Under the pieces are notes generated by a model. That model saw only the letters and a list, made by a program, of their open reading frames with translations. It did no database searches and was not told where the DNA came from. From contig NZ_OMPD01000014.1 of NCBI RefSeq assembly GCF_900312745.1, positions 2,542,001 to 2,606,000 on the forward strand: DNA of 64,000 nucleotides, in the 5' to 3' direction. Shown here piece after piece: positions 9,116 to 18,064 of the stretch (position 1 is its first letter; the number at the start of each line of letters is the position of its first letter). This DNA is from Aquimarina sp. AU58 (GTDB lineage: Bacteria > Bacteroidota > Bacteroidia > Flavobacteriales > Flavobacteriaceae). The translations under genes were made by a program, and so were the position numbers.

Positions 9116-11211
9116 TAGAGGTTATTCAAACTCCGGCAATAAATAGAGTTTTAGCAGATGGCAATGATGCAGAAGTTATAGTCAAATCACTAAGAGGACC
9201 TAAATATTATTTTAAAATCAAAATATCGGTAGGAGGAGAACTAATATTTGAACAAAGTTGGAGTAAGGATGAGACAGGGACTTCTAGATTTAATCTAAAG
9301 TTGTTGTACTATTCTTACTTTAATAATGAATTCTCTATCCCATCTACTATAGGTTTTGAATATAAGCCCAATTTATATCAAAGGGTTAAAATAGATATTC
9401 AGGAAATTGAGATTCTAACAGGAGCGATAGTTGAGACCACTGATGTACCAGAGTTTTTTATTATAAAAAACAGAAGGCCATATCCTTTTACTGATAGTGA
9501 AGATTTGATTCTGTTGGATTACGATGTTGATCAAATTAATGTGCCTGTAGAAGGACTTATAATTTTTCCAATATATAGTAATGGTGCTAATCCTATAGAG
9601 GTAACAGTTCGTGATGATCAGGATAATGAATTATTTTCCCAATCGTATAATGCATCAACTACTAAAATAATGAGATATAATCTACCGCTATCACTATTAT
9701 CAATTGGTGCTGATGTGCGGTATCTTAAAATTACAATGACTTGTGGGACCATCACCATTAATAAAATTGCAATTATTGTAAGAGAGTCAATTTACCCGAT
9801 CAAACAAGTTTTTCACCTAAACAATTTCGGGATGTATTTATGTTCTTACCTAATGGGAAAATTAGAGGAAGAGAATAGATTAAAGCCAAAAGAATATATC
9901 CAGGAAGATGGTAACGCTATAACATATGATGTCGAAAACAAAATAATGGTAGATATAAATACTGGTTTTGGGTATTCAAATAAATTAGCTCAACTTATTG
10001 CAAAGAGTATTGATGTTAGAATAATAATTGATTCTGTTTGGGAAAGGATGTCAGCAAAAACAAAAAAAATCCTTAAGTATGAAGATAACAAATTCATCTA
10101 TGAGGATACTTTAAAATTTTCAAAGATAGATACGCCTAATTTCAATAATAACGGAGTGTTTAATCAAATACCTAAAGCTACAGATATTATATTGTCAGGA
10201 TTGGAAAATGAATCCATTCAATTCGGAGTTTCTAAAATACTTGAGGCATTCCAGGATGATGGAACATTACAAAGTATTACTTTTTATAATCCAACGGTTA
10301 ATGGTTGGTTTGGATATACTAAACCAAATGGCCAGTTTATCACCATATTTAATGGAAACACAGACAATCCACTGTTGTATGTTCCAACGACAATCAATGC
10401 TTCCGATATTGTATCTTTTAAATACACACCGATTACTGAAAGATTTGGGTCTCCTTTAGATGATATCGAGTTTAAACTAAGTGACGGTTCTTATAACAGT
10501 AATTCAGCAAGGATGAAGTTCAATATTTCGGAAGTAATCGATTCCAGAATCGCACCATCTTTAAACCTTGTAACTCAATATACCATAGTGGTAGATGGAA
10601 GTGGAAGTGGGCAGGTGCAAGTGCCTATTACAGTAGTTAATCCAGATGGTTTTCCGACTACAGTAACTTGGTCTGAGAACGATCCAAAAGTAGGATTATC
10701 TAATACTTCTGAGACATCTGGTATTATATCAATAATTAATTCAAATGATGAAGATGAATTTTATGTTATACTGAGAGTAGAGGATAGTAGAGGATTATTT
10801 AATGAATATACCGTTAATATTAAAGCGGCCAGTAAGATTATAGATTTTACAGTAGAAGAGAAGAATGCCTCTGCTTCAAACATCAGACTATATGAAATTA
10901 TTTTATCTAATGGCATTCCTAATGGTATAATTGATTTTGATTTTATAGCAGTTCTTCCAGGGTTTGATCAGTTTGTTAGTATACGTGATACGGCATCATC
11001 GATTACCATAGCTATGTATTCAGGTCTAGAAAATGAATCATCTACAATAACATTTGATAACTCAGGAAAAATCAAATTAATTATCGAGATGACTGATTCA
11101 AGGCAAGCAATACCGCCTTTTGATGGTGTTAATCTAAAAGTAAAAATTTCAAACCCTTCATCCGGCATGTTTATTAGTCCAAGTAATGATATTATAAATA
11201 TATCTCCATGA
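9112..11211 (+). CDS. Large beta-rich phage tail protein (distal tail or baseplate)
   Basis: A 699-residue protein starting with an ATGA overlap to the tape measure gene. It is beta-rich throughout. From about residue 500 to the end it reads as two Ig-like or cadherin-like modules (VTWSENDPKVGL, VILRVEDSRGLFNEY), typical of host-surface-binding tail proteins. I do not recognise the N-terminal part. The location after the tape measure gene fits a distal tail protein or baseplate/adhesion component. Function is inferred from position and fold style. Confidence 0.65.
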   Translation: MIEVIQTPAINRVLADGNDAEVIVKSLRGPKYYFKIKISVGGELIFEQSWSKDETGTSRFNLKLLYYSYFNNEFSIPSTIGFEYKPNLYQRVKIDIQEIEILTGAIVETTDVPEFFIIKNRRPYPFTDSEDLILLDYDVDQINVPVEGLIIFPIYSNGANPIEVTVRDDQDNELFSQSYNASTTKIMRYNLPLSLLSIGADVRYLKITMTCGTITINKIAIIVRESIYPIKQVFHLNNFGMYLCSYLMGKLEEENRLKPKEYIQEDGNAITYDVENKIMVDINTGFGYSNKLAQLIAKSIDVRIIIDSVWERMSAKTKKILKYEDNKFIYEDTLKFSKIDTPNFNNNGVFNQIPKATDIILSGLENESIQFGVSKILEAFQDDGTLQSITFYNPTVNGWFGYTKPNGQFITIFNGNTDNPLLYVPTTINASDIVSFKYTPITERFGSPLDDIEFKLSDGSYNSNSARMKFNISEVIDSRIAPSLNLVTQYTIVVDGSGSGQVQVPITVVNPDGFPTTVTWSENDPKVGLSNTSETSGIISIINSNDEDEFYVILRVEDSRGLFNEYTVNIKAASKIIDFTVEEKNASASNIRLYEIILSNGIPNGIIDFDFIAVLPGFDQFVSIRDTASSITIAMYSGLENESSTITFDNSGKIKLIIEMTDSRQAIPPFDGVNLKVKISNPSSGMFISPSNDIINISP

Positions 11212-13103
11212 GTAATATAAGAATTGTAGTTAATGACATAGAAATTGATTTTGTAAAAAAAGACTTAATAATCAATGATGAAAACAACTCGTTTTCTGAT
11301 GAATTTAAGGTACCTCATAATACATACCCAATCAGAATAATTGAAAATGATAATACTCAAAAAGCATTAGGAAATCTTTCTATTGTTACAGCATCCAAAA
11401 AAAGGACTATTTCTTGTGTGATTTATGTTGGAGCTTCGGTCTATAAGGCACAATTGATTCAACTTTCCCCTTTACCAGGATTCCGCAAATGTGATGTTAG
11501 ATTTGGTTCAGATATTTTGAAAGTAAAGGATAAAAAGATAGCTAATTTTTTTCCAAAATATAATGTATTGGGTAATGATCCTAACTCACAACCATATTTT
11601 GAAGAGAGCGAAACACAGTATAATGCTTATGATGCATGGAATCAAGAAGCAAAAAATAGAGTAAACAAAATATTTCCCCAAGTAGATTGGCAATTACCGG
11701 TCATTTACTATCCCGAAAAATATAGAGAGGAAGAGTTTTATAGTTTTGTTGAAGAGATAAATAGCAGGGATAATACTATGAATTTGAGAAAGAATGAATA
11801 TGACCAAGAAACTAGTGTAGTAAATTTAAAAAATATCAATTCTGTAGCTCCTCAGGTTTTTCTATTAGCCCCTCTTTTTAAAATTTTCAATAGCATCGGA
11901 TATAGGGTTAAAGGTTCATTTGCAGAAGATCCGTTTTATAAAATGGTCCTGATGTTTTCTAAAAATGACAATATGGTCACTGTTCCTGTTAGTCCAGTTT
12001 CGACTACCTTTTTTTTAGATGTTGGTTTCGAACATATATTGATTACTCCTGGACCAGGTGGTAATATTAATGTTTTTGGTTACTGGGGAACATTTGTAAA
12101 GAGAAAAAGTATTGTAAGTGCTTCTAATGGAACTCTGTTAGATGGAAGTTATAGAATAAACTACGATTTTGTAATGGAGGATGCTTCGTTTTCTCAAGCA
12201 TATTTTGGTTTGCAGGCTTTCGTTGATGGTACCCTAATTGGAGAATGGTATAATGTGAGAGCTGGTAGGTATAAGCACTATTTTGAATTTGATATTCAAG
12301 AAGGTCAAACCTTACATTTCATATATCACAGCATTGATAGAAAAGATCCTTTATCATATTCTATACAAATCCTGTTTAATTCGGATCCTTTCGAGTACAA
12401 GGATTTTCATCCAACTATTGACTTTACCAGACATCTTCCTGAATGGACAGTTACCGAATATTTAACTAATTTAAAAAATAGTTTCAATTTGGGAATTACG
12501 ATAGATGATGTTGCTAAAAGTATTTTGTTATACTACAATACCGATTATTTATTAAACGATACGCCTGAACATATTGATGGAAGCTTTCAAAATATCAGTC
12601 CCAAGCTTTCAAAACACGAAAGTTATATCGTTAGGCATGCTGATGGGATTTATGCGTATAACAAAATTACTAAAGAAGGAACAGTTCTTAATGGTGTTAA
12701 GGATGATAGCACGAAGGAGTATGTTACTGCTTTTAAAGCACCTACTTATGGGCGGACGGCAGGGTTTAATAAAGCATTAGATGATTTAGAAGGAGTAGCG
12801 CTTATGATATACAATCCTGCAAATGGTCCATATACAAGTCCTATGGTATTTGGCAGGACTATTGAAATTGTTGGTACTGGGGGAATATTTCAGGTAAACT
12901 GGAAAGAGTGGCTATTATTTAAATTGAATTCTATTTCTATTACTGCAGAAAAACCATTTTCAGCAACTGAGATAGCCAACATAACGAAAAGAAAAAAAAT
13001 ATATGTCAATAGACAATTATTCCTGGTTAAAAAAACTAAATACAAAGAAGATAGCTCTGGTTTGTTAGCAACAACACTCGAACTTGAAAGCGTTAATTAT
13101 TAA
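11208..13103 (+). CDS. Phage tail/baseplate protein, Bacteroidota prophage type
   Basis: A 631-residue protein that overlaps the upstream gene by ATGA. The opening 130 residues form a compact beta-domain; residues 270-400 look like a beta-sandwich (jelly-roll-like). The C-terminal 60 residues (TAEKPFSATEIANITKRKK) resemble the end of a tail-hub type fold, but only loosely. The gene ends tail to tail with the integrase, overlapping by 11 bases. No depolymerase or lysozyme motif is evident. Confidence 0.6.
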   Translation: MSNIRIVVNDIEIDFVKKDLIINDENNSFSDEFKVPHNTYPIRIIENDNTQKALGNLSIVTASKKRTISCVIYVGASVYKAQLIQLSPLPGFRKCDVRFGSDILKVKDKKIANFFPKYNVLGNDPNSQPYFEESETQYNAYDAWNQEAKNRVNKIFPQVDWQLPVIYYPEKYREEEFYSFVEEINSRDNTMNLRKNEYDQETSVVNLKNINSVAPQVFLLAPLFKIFNSIGYRVKGSFAEDPFYKMVLMFSKNDNMVTVPVSPVSTTFFLDVGFEHILITPGPGGNINVFGYWGTFVKRKSIVSASNGTLLDGSYRINYDFVMEDASFSQAYFGLQAFVDGTLIGEWYNVRAGRYKHYFEFDIQEGQTLHFIYHSIDRKDPLSYSIQILFNSDPFEYKDFHPTIDFTRHLPEWTVTEYLTNLKNSFNLGITIDDVAKSILLYYNTDYLLNDTPEHIDGSFQNISPKLSKHESYIVRHADGIYAYNKITKEGTVLNGVKDDSTKEYVTAFKAPTYGRTAGFNKALDDLEGVALMIYNPANGPYTSPMVFGRTIEIVGTGGIFQVNWKEWLLFKLNSISITAEKPFSATEIANITKRKKIYVNRQLFLVKKTKYKEDSSGLLATTLELESVNY

Positions 13104-14265
13104 ATTTTAACCCTAGATTTTTAATTTTTTTATCAGCTCTTAGAAGTTCTTTTGGTATGTAATCTTCGGTTTGGGATATACTGTGATGCCTAGCTTGATC
13201 CCGAACTCTTAATAATTCAACTCCATTTAATAGCAAATCGGTAATACCACTATCTTTAAGCGAATACCATTGGATGGAAGGAGGTAAGTTGGCTTCTCTT
13301 CTCATTTTAGCCCATGTATCACTAATTTTTTTTGGTTTTAATTGTGTATCACCTGGCGCAAAATTATCTGCTGAAAATAAGTATTGTGAATTATTAGCCT
13401 TGGAAAGATGTTTTGCTAAATGTGGTACTAATATATCAGGTATGGTAACCGGTTGGCTTTTGTTATTTTTGGCGACACTACTCTCTATATATATAACATT
13501 GTTAATTAGCATCACATCACCAACCCTTAGTTTGGTTAATTCTGTTCTACGAATTAGGCAGTAATAGCAACTCATACATAGTGTATAAAAGTTTTTATTA
13601 TTCTCATTGAAATATTCGAATATAGTGTTACGATAGTTCTCCTTTATGTATACGCGTTTTTTTGGTTCTACTGGAATGTTTTTTAAATGTAGACATGGAT
13701 CTTGCTTTATATATCTTCGATCCACCATATAAGTAGTAATATTTTTTAGGAAACCAAGATAATTGTTGCGAGTTCTTGCTGAATTATCACGATCATGGTA
13801 TACATAATCAATGAAATCTGTAACCAATTCTATATCAAATTTAATGGCAAATAGACTTGGCTTATCAATCATTTGAAGATATTCATTAATTATTTTCACG
13901 TAGGATCGATAAGTTCTTAGGGTGTCTTCGCTTTTTTGATTTTTATTCACTTCTTTCTGTGTTTTTGAAAGATATTGCTTTAAAATGTCCGTCACTTTAT
14001 GAAAGGACTTTGCATTTTTTTCAGTGATCCAAGGAGTCCAACCTTTCTGTAGTTTATTATTGATCGTAGCAACCATTCTCTTGGCAAGTTTTCTCCTTTC
14101 AACAATACTTTTTAAGGGTCTAACTCTATTCCTTTTGATTTGTAATTTATCTGTAAAAGGATTCTTACAGTAATAAACAATCTCCCAGGTCTTATTTTCT
14201 CGAAGTTCAGCAGGCACATAATCTATAAACATTGATGCCTTTGTAATTTTTTTGGAAATGGACAT
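13093..14265 (-). CDS. Tyrosine recombinase / phage integrase
   Basis: A 390-residue integrase that inserts and excises the prophage. It has an Arm/SAM-like N-terminal domain (about 85-200) and a catalytic domain (205-385). Visible catalytic residues are Arg239 (RRTEL), Lys266 in the beta-hairpin, box II as Tyr-Ser-Leu-Lys (334-337) instead of His-x-x-Arg, His361 and the nucleophile Tyr369. The Lys in place of the second Arg recurs in Bacteroidota integrases. The gene points away from the tRNA, whose 3' end lies 125 bases upstream of its start, the standard layout for tRNA-integrating elements. Confidence 0.92.
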   Translation of the reverse strand: MSISKKITKASMFIDYVPAELRENKTWEIVYYCKNPFTDKLQIKRNRVRPLKSIVERRKLAKRMVATINNKLQKGWTPWITEKNAKSFHKVTDILKQYLSKTQKEVNKNQKSEDTLRTYRSYVKIINEYLQMIDKPSLFAIKFDIELVTDFIDYVYHDRDNSARTRNNYLGFLKNITTYMVDRRYIKQDPCLHLKNIPVEPKKRVYIKENYRNTIFEYFNENNKNFYTLCMSCYYCLIRRTELTKLRVGDVMLINNVIYIESSVAKNNKSQPVTIPDILVPHLAKHLSKANNSQYLFSADNFAPGDTQLKPKKISDTWAKMRREANLPPSIQWYSLKDSGITDLLLNGVELLRVRDQARHHSISQTEDYIPKELLRADKKIKNLGLKFNN

Positions 14266-14346
14266 TTTTTTTTACCTCAAAACTTAATTGAGATGCAAAA
14301 TTGTTAATCCTTATTGATCGTATTTAACACGGTAGATTTGTGAAAA

Positions 14347-14383
14347 CCCACTTAACTAATTGAATGTTAATTAGTTAAGTGGG
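14347..14383 (-). terminator. Strong hairpin between tRNA and integrase
   Basis: A perfect 15-bp stem (14347-14361 with 14369-14383) and a 7-base loop, followed on the minus strand by TTTTCA. It lies just after the tRNA 3' end and would terminate the tRNA transcript. Being next to the att site, it may also have come with the phage. Confidence 0.75.
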
Positions 14384-14389
14384 GTGTTG

Positions 14390-14463
14390 TAGCGAGAGGG
14401 GGGCACGATCCCCCGACCTCCGGGTTATGAATCCGACGCTCTAACCAACTGAGCTACCTCGCC
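14390..14463 (-). tRNA. tRNA-Met (anticodon CAT)
   Basis: A cloverleaf can be drawn: acceptor 7 bp (GGCGAGG with TCTCGCT, G-T wobbles at both ends), D-stem GCTC/GAGC, anticodon loop TTCATAA, T-stem GGGGG/CCCCC, discriminator A, no encoded CCA. The anticodon CAT could also be an isoleucine (lysidine) tRNA, but the acceptor sequence fits elongator Met. Odd points: the A-C mismatch closing the anticodon stem, and a T-loop reading ATCGTGC instead of the usual TTCRA form. It is the likely integration target of the prophage. Confidence 0.85.
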
Positions 14464-14547
14464 ATTTTCCTTTATTTCTATACAATCAAACCATTAAAAA
14501 AGGTCTGATATATTAGAATACTTTTTACAGTACTGCTAAGGAGGGTG

Positions 14548-14578
14548 CAAATATAAAAACAAAATAGAATGACACAAA
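14548..14578 (-). promoter_or_regulatory. Bacteroidota sigma-70 promoter of tRNA-Met
   Basis: On the minus strand TTTG (14575-14578), a 19-base spacer, then TATATTTG (14548-14555) match the Bacteroidota consensus TTTG/TAnnTTTG exactly. It points at the tRNA gene starting at 14463, giving a leader of about 80 bases. Confidence 0.8.
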
Positions 14579-14662
14579 CAATAATGCATAATTAATTTTT
14601 TTTTCAATGTACTTTTAAAGTCGATAATTAATCTATATATTGGCTTACCAACAATTAATGAT

Positions 14663-15055
14663 ATGTCTGAAAAAACTAAATATGAACTTGAATTTGTGGT
14701 ACAGTCATCACCGCAACTATTATATCAATATATATCTACACCTTCGGGACTCTCAGAGTGGTTTGCAGATAATGTAAACTCAAGAGGAGAGTTGTTTACA
14801 TTTATCTGGGATGATTCTGAAGAAGATGCAAAACTTTTAAGTAAAAAAAGTGGTGAACGGGTAAAGTTTAGATGGGTAGAAGATGAAGATGATGGAAAAG
14901 ATTACTTCTTTGAAATGCGTATTCAGGTTGATGAAATAACCAAGGATGTTTCTCTTATGGTTACCGATTATTCTGAAGATGATGAAATGGATGAAAATAA
15001 AATGCTATGGGATAATATGATTGGAAATCTAAAACATGTATTAGGTTCGGCATAA
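14663..15055 (+). CDS. START-like domain protein
   Basis: A 130-residue protein of the START/AHSA1-like helix-grip fold, a hydrophobic-ligand-binding family. The opening strand ELEFVVQSSPQLLYQYI, then the GLSEWFAD motif common to AHSA1-type proteins, and the acidic C-terminal helix (MLWDNMIGNLKHVL) are diagnostic. It is conserved in flavobacteria, where it sits next to the aminotransferase gene as here (62 bases downstream). The exact ligand is unknown. Confidence 0.8.
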   Translation: MSEKTKYELEFVVQSSPQLLYQYISTPSGLSEWFADNVNSRGELFTFIWDDSEEDAKLLSKKSGERVKFRWVEDEDDGKDYFFEMRIQVDEITKDVSLMVTDYSEDDEMDENKMLWDNMIGNLKHVLGSA

Positions 15056-15117
15056 TTCTTCTTTTTATAATACAAATCTTTATACCCCATAAACATTAAA
15101 ATTTATGGGAATTTTTT

Positions 15118-15966
15118 ATGGTTAATATCAACGGAAATTTACTAGAAGATCATAAAGCAGTATTGGCTATTGATAATAGAGGATATGCATACGGAGATGC
15201 TTTATTTGAAACTATCAGAGTTAATTCTGGAACTATTTTATTTTGGGAAGATCATTATTTTCGGTTAATGGCCTCGATGCGTATTCTTAGAATGCAAATT
15301 CCTATGTCGTTTACCCCAGAATTTTTGGAAAAGGAAATCATAGATCTTATCACTGCAAATGAGTTAATGAATGCTTCAGTAAGGATAAAATTAATGGTAA
15401 ATAGGGTAGCGGGCGGGCTATATACGCCCGCTTCTAGTGATATAGAATACAATATATTGGTTTCTCAATTACAATCTAGCTTTTATACGATTTCTGATCA
15501 GAAGTATGAAGTTACTCTTTTTAAAGATCATTATGTAAGTACAGATATGCTGTCTACTCTAAAATCAACAAATAAACTGGTCAATGTTCTTGGTGGGATT
15601 TTTGCTAGAGAAAATGGTTTTGATAATTGTTTGCTGATCAATTCTAACAAAATGATTATTGAAGCTTTAAATGGCAACTTATTTCTTGTAAAGGGCAATA
15701 CGATAAAAACGCCTCCAATAACAGATGGGTGTCTAAAAGGTATATTAAGAACTCAATTGTTAAGAATTCTTGAAAAATTACCAGAATATCAATTAGAGGA
15801 AGCTTCTATTTCTCCTTTTGAGTTACAAAAAGCAGATGAATTATTTGTTACGAATGTAATTACGGGAATTTTACCAATTACCAAGTTTAGAAAAAAGGAG
15901 TATACTTCTAAGACAAGTAAGAGATTATTAGGAATATTAAATACCAGGATAAGGTTAGGAAATTAA
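15118..15966 (+). CDS. Class IV pyridoxal-phosphate aminotransferase
   Basis: A 282-residue fold-type IV PLP enzyme, the family of branched-chain aminotransferase, D-amino-acid aminotransferase and aminodeoxychorismate lyase (PabC). The N-terminal segment (RGYAYGDALFETIRV, 21-35) and the DHYFRL motif are typical. The PLP lysine is probably in LKSTNKL (about 142-148). The length suits PabC or an IlvE-like enzyme; the substrate cannot be decided from sequence. Its end overlaps the convergent YqgE gene by 4 bases. Confidence 0.85.
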   Translation: MVNINGNLLEDHKAVLAIDNRGYAYGDALFETIRVNSGTILFWEDHYFRLMASMRILRMQIPMSFTPEFLEKEIIDLITANELMNASVRIKLMVNRVAGGLYTPASSDIEYNILVSQLQSSFYTISDQKYEVTLFKDHYVSTDMLSTLKSTNKLVNVLGGIFARENGFDNCLLINSNKMIIEALNGNLFLVKGNTIKTPPITDGCLKGILRTQLLRILEKLPEYQLEEASISPFELQKADELFVTNVITGILPITKFRKKEYTSKTSKRLLGILNTRIRLGN

Positions 15967-16523
15967 TTGTAAGTAGGATTCTCTGGAGCGTTAGACCAAA
16001 GGACGTATTCTCCTCCTAGTTCTATCATTTTTTCTTTCCAGAAAGTATCACAGGATTTTCCGAAAATATTCTTTTTGTAACTGTTTTCGACAATTACCCA
16101 TGAGTTGGCTTCAAGTTCCTGGTTAAGTTGCTTAGAGTCCCACCCAGAATATCCTAGGAAAAATCTAATTTCATTTGGAGTGATTTTATCTTCAACAATA
16201 AGTCTAGAGACAATAGAAAAATCTCCTCCCCAATAAATACCACCAGATATTTCTACACTGTTAGGAATTAGATCAGGAACTTTGTGTATAAAATACAGGT
16301 TATCTTGTTCAACCGGGCCACCATTATAAATCTTAAATTCCATTTCAATTTCAGGAACCAGATCAGCAAGGAAATACTCAAGAGGTTTGTTCATTATAAA
16401 ACCAATAGACCCTTGCTCACTATGATCCGCCAAAAGAACAACCGAACGATTAAAAGACACATCTCCTATAATAGATGGCTCAGCGATTAATAAATGTCCT
16501 TTTGATGGTTGTAGTGATATCAT
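15963..16523 (-). CDS. YqgE/AlgH family protein
   Basis: A 186-residue member of the YqgE/AlgH (DUF179) family. Recognised by GHLLIAEPSI near the start, GSIGFIMNKPL at about 36-46, the YNGGPV signature and FLGYSGWDSKQL (122-133). The family is a conserved beta-fold of uncertain biochemical function. It is usually monocistronic or near HU/nucleotide genes, as here (HU lies upstream on the same strand). Confidence 0.92.
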   Translation of the reverse strand: MISLQPSKGHLLIAEPSIIGDVSFNRSVVLLADHSEQGSIGFIMNKPLEYFLADLVPEIEMEFKIYNGGPVEQDNLYFIHKVPDLIPNSVEISGGIYWGGDFSIVSRLIVEDKITPNEIRFFLGYSGWDSKQLNQELEANSWVIVENSYKKNIFGKSCDTFWKEKMIELGGEYVLWSNAPENPTYN

Positions 16524-16604
16524 ACTAACAATTTTACTTATCTTAAATCTAAATAATTATTTCTAATAATCAAAGGAGTTAGGTGTTTTTTGCCAAAAAA
16601 TCAT

Positions 16605-16628
16605 AAAAAAAACTCCCAATTTTGGGAG
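16605..16628 (-). terminator. Intrinsic terminator of the HU gene
   Basis: CTCCCAA (16613-16619) pairs with TTGGGAG (16622-16628), and on the minus strand the stem is followed by a run of eight T (16605-16612). It lies 28 bases past the HU stop. Confidence 0.9.
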
Positions 16629-16656
16629 CTTTTAAATAATATCGAAAACGAACTGA

Positions 16657-16929
16657 TTAGTTTACCGAACTTGATAAATCAGCACCAGCCTTAAACTTAA
16701 CAACGTTTTTAGCAGCGATTTTAATAGTCTTACCAGTTTGTGGATTTCTACCTTCTCTTGCAGCTCTTCTAGAAACTGACCAAGATCCAAATCCTACTAA
16801 AGAAACACGTCCTCCTTTTTTAAGAGTACCTTCAACGTTTCCTAAGAAAGATTCTAAGGCTTTTTTAGCCGCTGCTTTAGTAATTCCAGCGTCAGCTGCC
16901 ATTGCATCGATTAATTCTGTTTTGTTCAT
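16657..16929 (-). CDS. hup: HU family DNA-binding protein
   Basis: A 90-residue histone-like protein that bends and compacts DNA. Full family length: N-terminal helices (MNKTELIDAMAADAGITKAAA), then the GFGSWSVSRRAAREGRNPQTG stretch carrying the DNA-binding arm (about 46-66), and the closing FKAGADL. It has its own promoter and terminator, so is a single-gene transcript. Confidence 0.95.
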   Translation of the reverse strand: MNKTELIDAMAADAGITKAAAKKALESFLGNVEGTLKKGGRVSLVGFGSWSVSRRAAREGRNPQTGKTIKIAAKNVVKFKAGADLSSSVN

Positions 16930-16985
16930 AATTCTGTTTTTAAATTAATTGTTGGTTAAACCAATCTTTTATGTTAAACGCTTTA

Positions 16986-17015
16986 CAAATTTATACGGAT
17001 TTATGATTCATGCAA
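16986..17015 (-). promoter_or_regulatory. Promoter of the HU gene
   Basis: On the minus strand TTG (17013-17015), a 19-base spacer and TAAATTTG (16986-16993) match the Bacteroidota promoter consensus. The start codon is about 55 bases downstream. Confidence 0.75.
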
Positions 17016-17116
17016 GGATTGGCCCAGTAAATACAGGGATTTGTTGATAACTCAATGCGATTGTTAATAACCAATGTTGTTTTAGATAGATTTTTAAACC
17101 CTATACTACATAGGGG

Positions 17117-18064
17117 CTAACACATTTTTGCATCTCTGTAAAATACATAACCATTCAACAATGCTTGTGACTCCATTGCTTTTTTACCTGGGAGTTGAAG
17201 TTTTTTCAATATAATGTACCCATTTTTTACAGCTACTTTGATTGTAGAATCTTCAATAATAATTTTACCTATATCAAAAGTATGAGCTTCTTCTATTGGT
17301 TGAGCATCGTATACCTTTATATTTTCAGACACTCCTTTATTATACAATTCACACCAGGCAGCAGGATAAGGGCTTAGTCCTCTAATCAGGTTATGAATAG
17401 TATGTAGATCATCTTTCCAGTTAATTTTGGTGTTCTCACGATTTAGCTTATATGCGGTTTTAAAAGTACTGTCTTTGGGTTGGGGGTTTACCGTTACCGA
17501 ATCATTTTCTATTGCTTTTATGGTATCTACTACCAAATCAGCACCTTTTTTCATTAGCTTATCATGTAGTATCCCCGCAGTATCATCATTTTTTATTTCA
17601 ACTTCTTTCTGAAAAATAAGATGACCAGTATCTATTTTTTCGTCAATGAAGAAAGTCGTGATTCCGGTTTTTTGCTCTCCATTAATAACAGCCCAATTAA
17701 TTGGTGCTGCACCTCTATAATCCGGAAGCAGAGATGCATGTAAATTAAAAGTGCCATACTCTGGCATATCCCAAACTACTTTTGGGAGCATTCTAAAAGC
17801 AACAACTATATTAAGATTAGCGCCCAAAGCTCTTAACTCTTCAATAAAACCCTCATCTTTTAGATTTGTTGGCTGAAGAACTTTTAGATTTTTGGATAGT
17901 GCATATTCTTTAACAGCAGATGCTTTAAGTTTTCTACCTCTTCCCGCTGGCCTATCGGGAGCAGTAATAACACCAACGACATGATACTTGTTTTCTATTA
18001 TGGTTTTTAGGGTTTCAACGGCAAAATCCGGTGTCCCCATAAACAGGATTCGTAAGTCTCTCAT
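17117..18064 (-). CDS. fmt: Methionyl-tRNA formyltransferase
   Basis: A 315-residue enzyme that formylates initiator Met-tRNA with 10-formyl-THF. Seen: MGTPDFAVETL at the N-terminus, the formyltransferase signature HASLLPDYRGAAPINWAV (about 108-125) with the catalytic Asn-His-Asp set partly visible, and a C-terminal beta-barrel tRNA-binding domain. The ATG at 18062-18064 overlaps the recQ stop by one base, so it is translationally coupled to recQ. Confidence 0.95.
   Translation of the reverse strand: MRDLRILFMGTPDFAVETLKTIIENKYHVVGVITAPDRPAGRGRKLKASAVKEYALSKNLKVLQPTNLKDEGFIEELRALGANLNIVVAFRMLPKVVWDMPEYGTFNLHASLLPDYRGAAPINWAVINGEQKTGITTFFIDEKIDTGHLIFQKEVEIKNDDTAGILHDKLMKKGADLVVDTIKAIENDSVTVNPQPKDSTFKTAYKLNRENTKINWKDDLHTIHNLIRGLSPYPAAWCELYNKGVSENIKVYDAQPIEEAHTFDIGKIIIEDSTIKVAVKNGYIILKKLQLPGKKAMESQALLNGYVFYRDAKMC

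Larger units (their letters stand above)
1..14463. mobile_element. Right part of an integrated prophage inserted at a tRNA-Met gene
   Basis: Tail and other virion genes on the plus strand, a cargo block, and a convergent tyrosine recombinase next to the 3' end of a tRNA gene together indicate the right end of a temperate phage. The left end, terminase and capsid genes lie outside the window. Successive structural genes overlap by ATGA or TAATG junctions (283, 5480, 9112, 11208), as in phage operons. No lysis genes are seen between the last tail gene and the integrase. The attachment site is inferred to be the tRNA 3' end (about 14390-14430) from the integrase position; the second att copy cannot be seen here. 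Confidence 0.85.
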
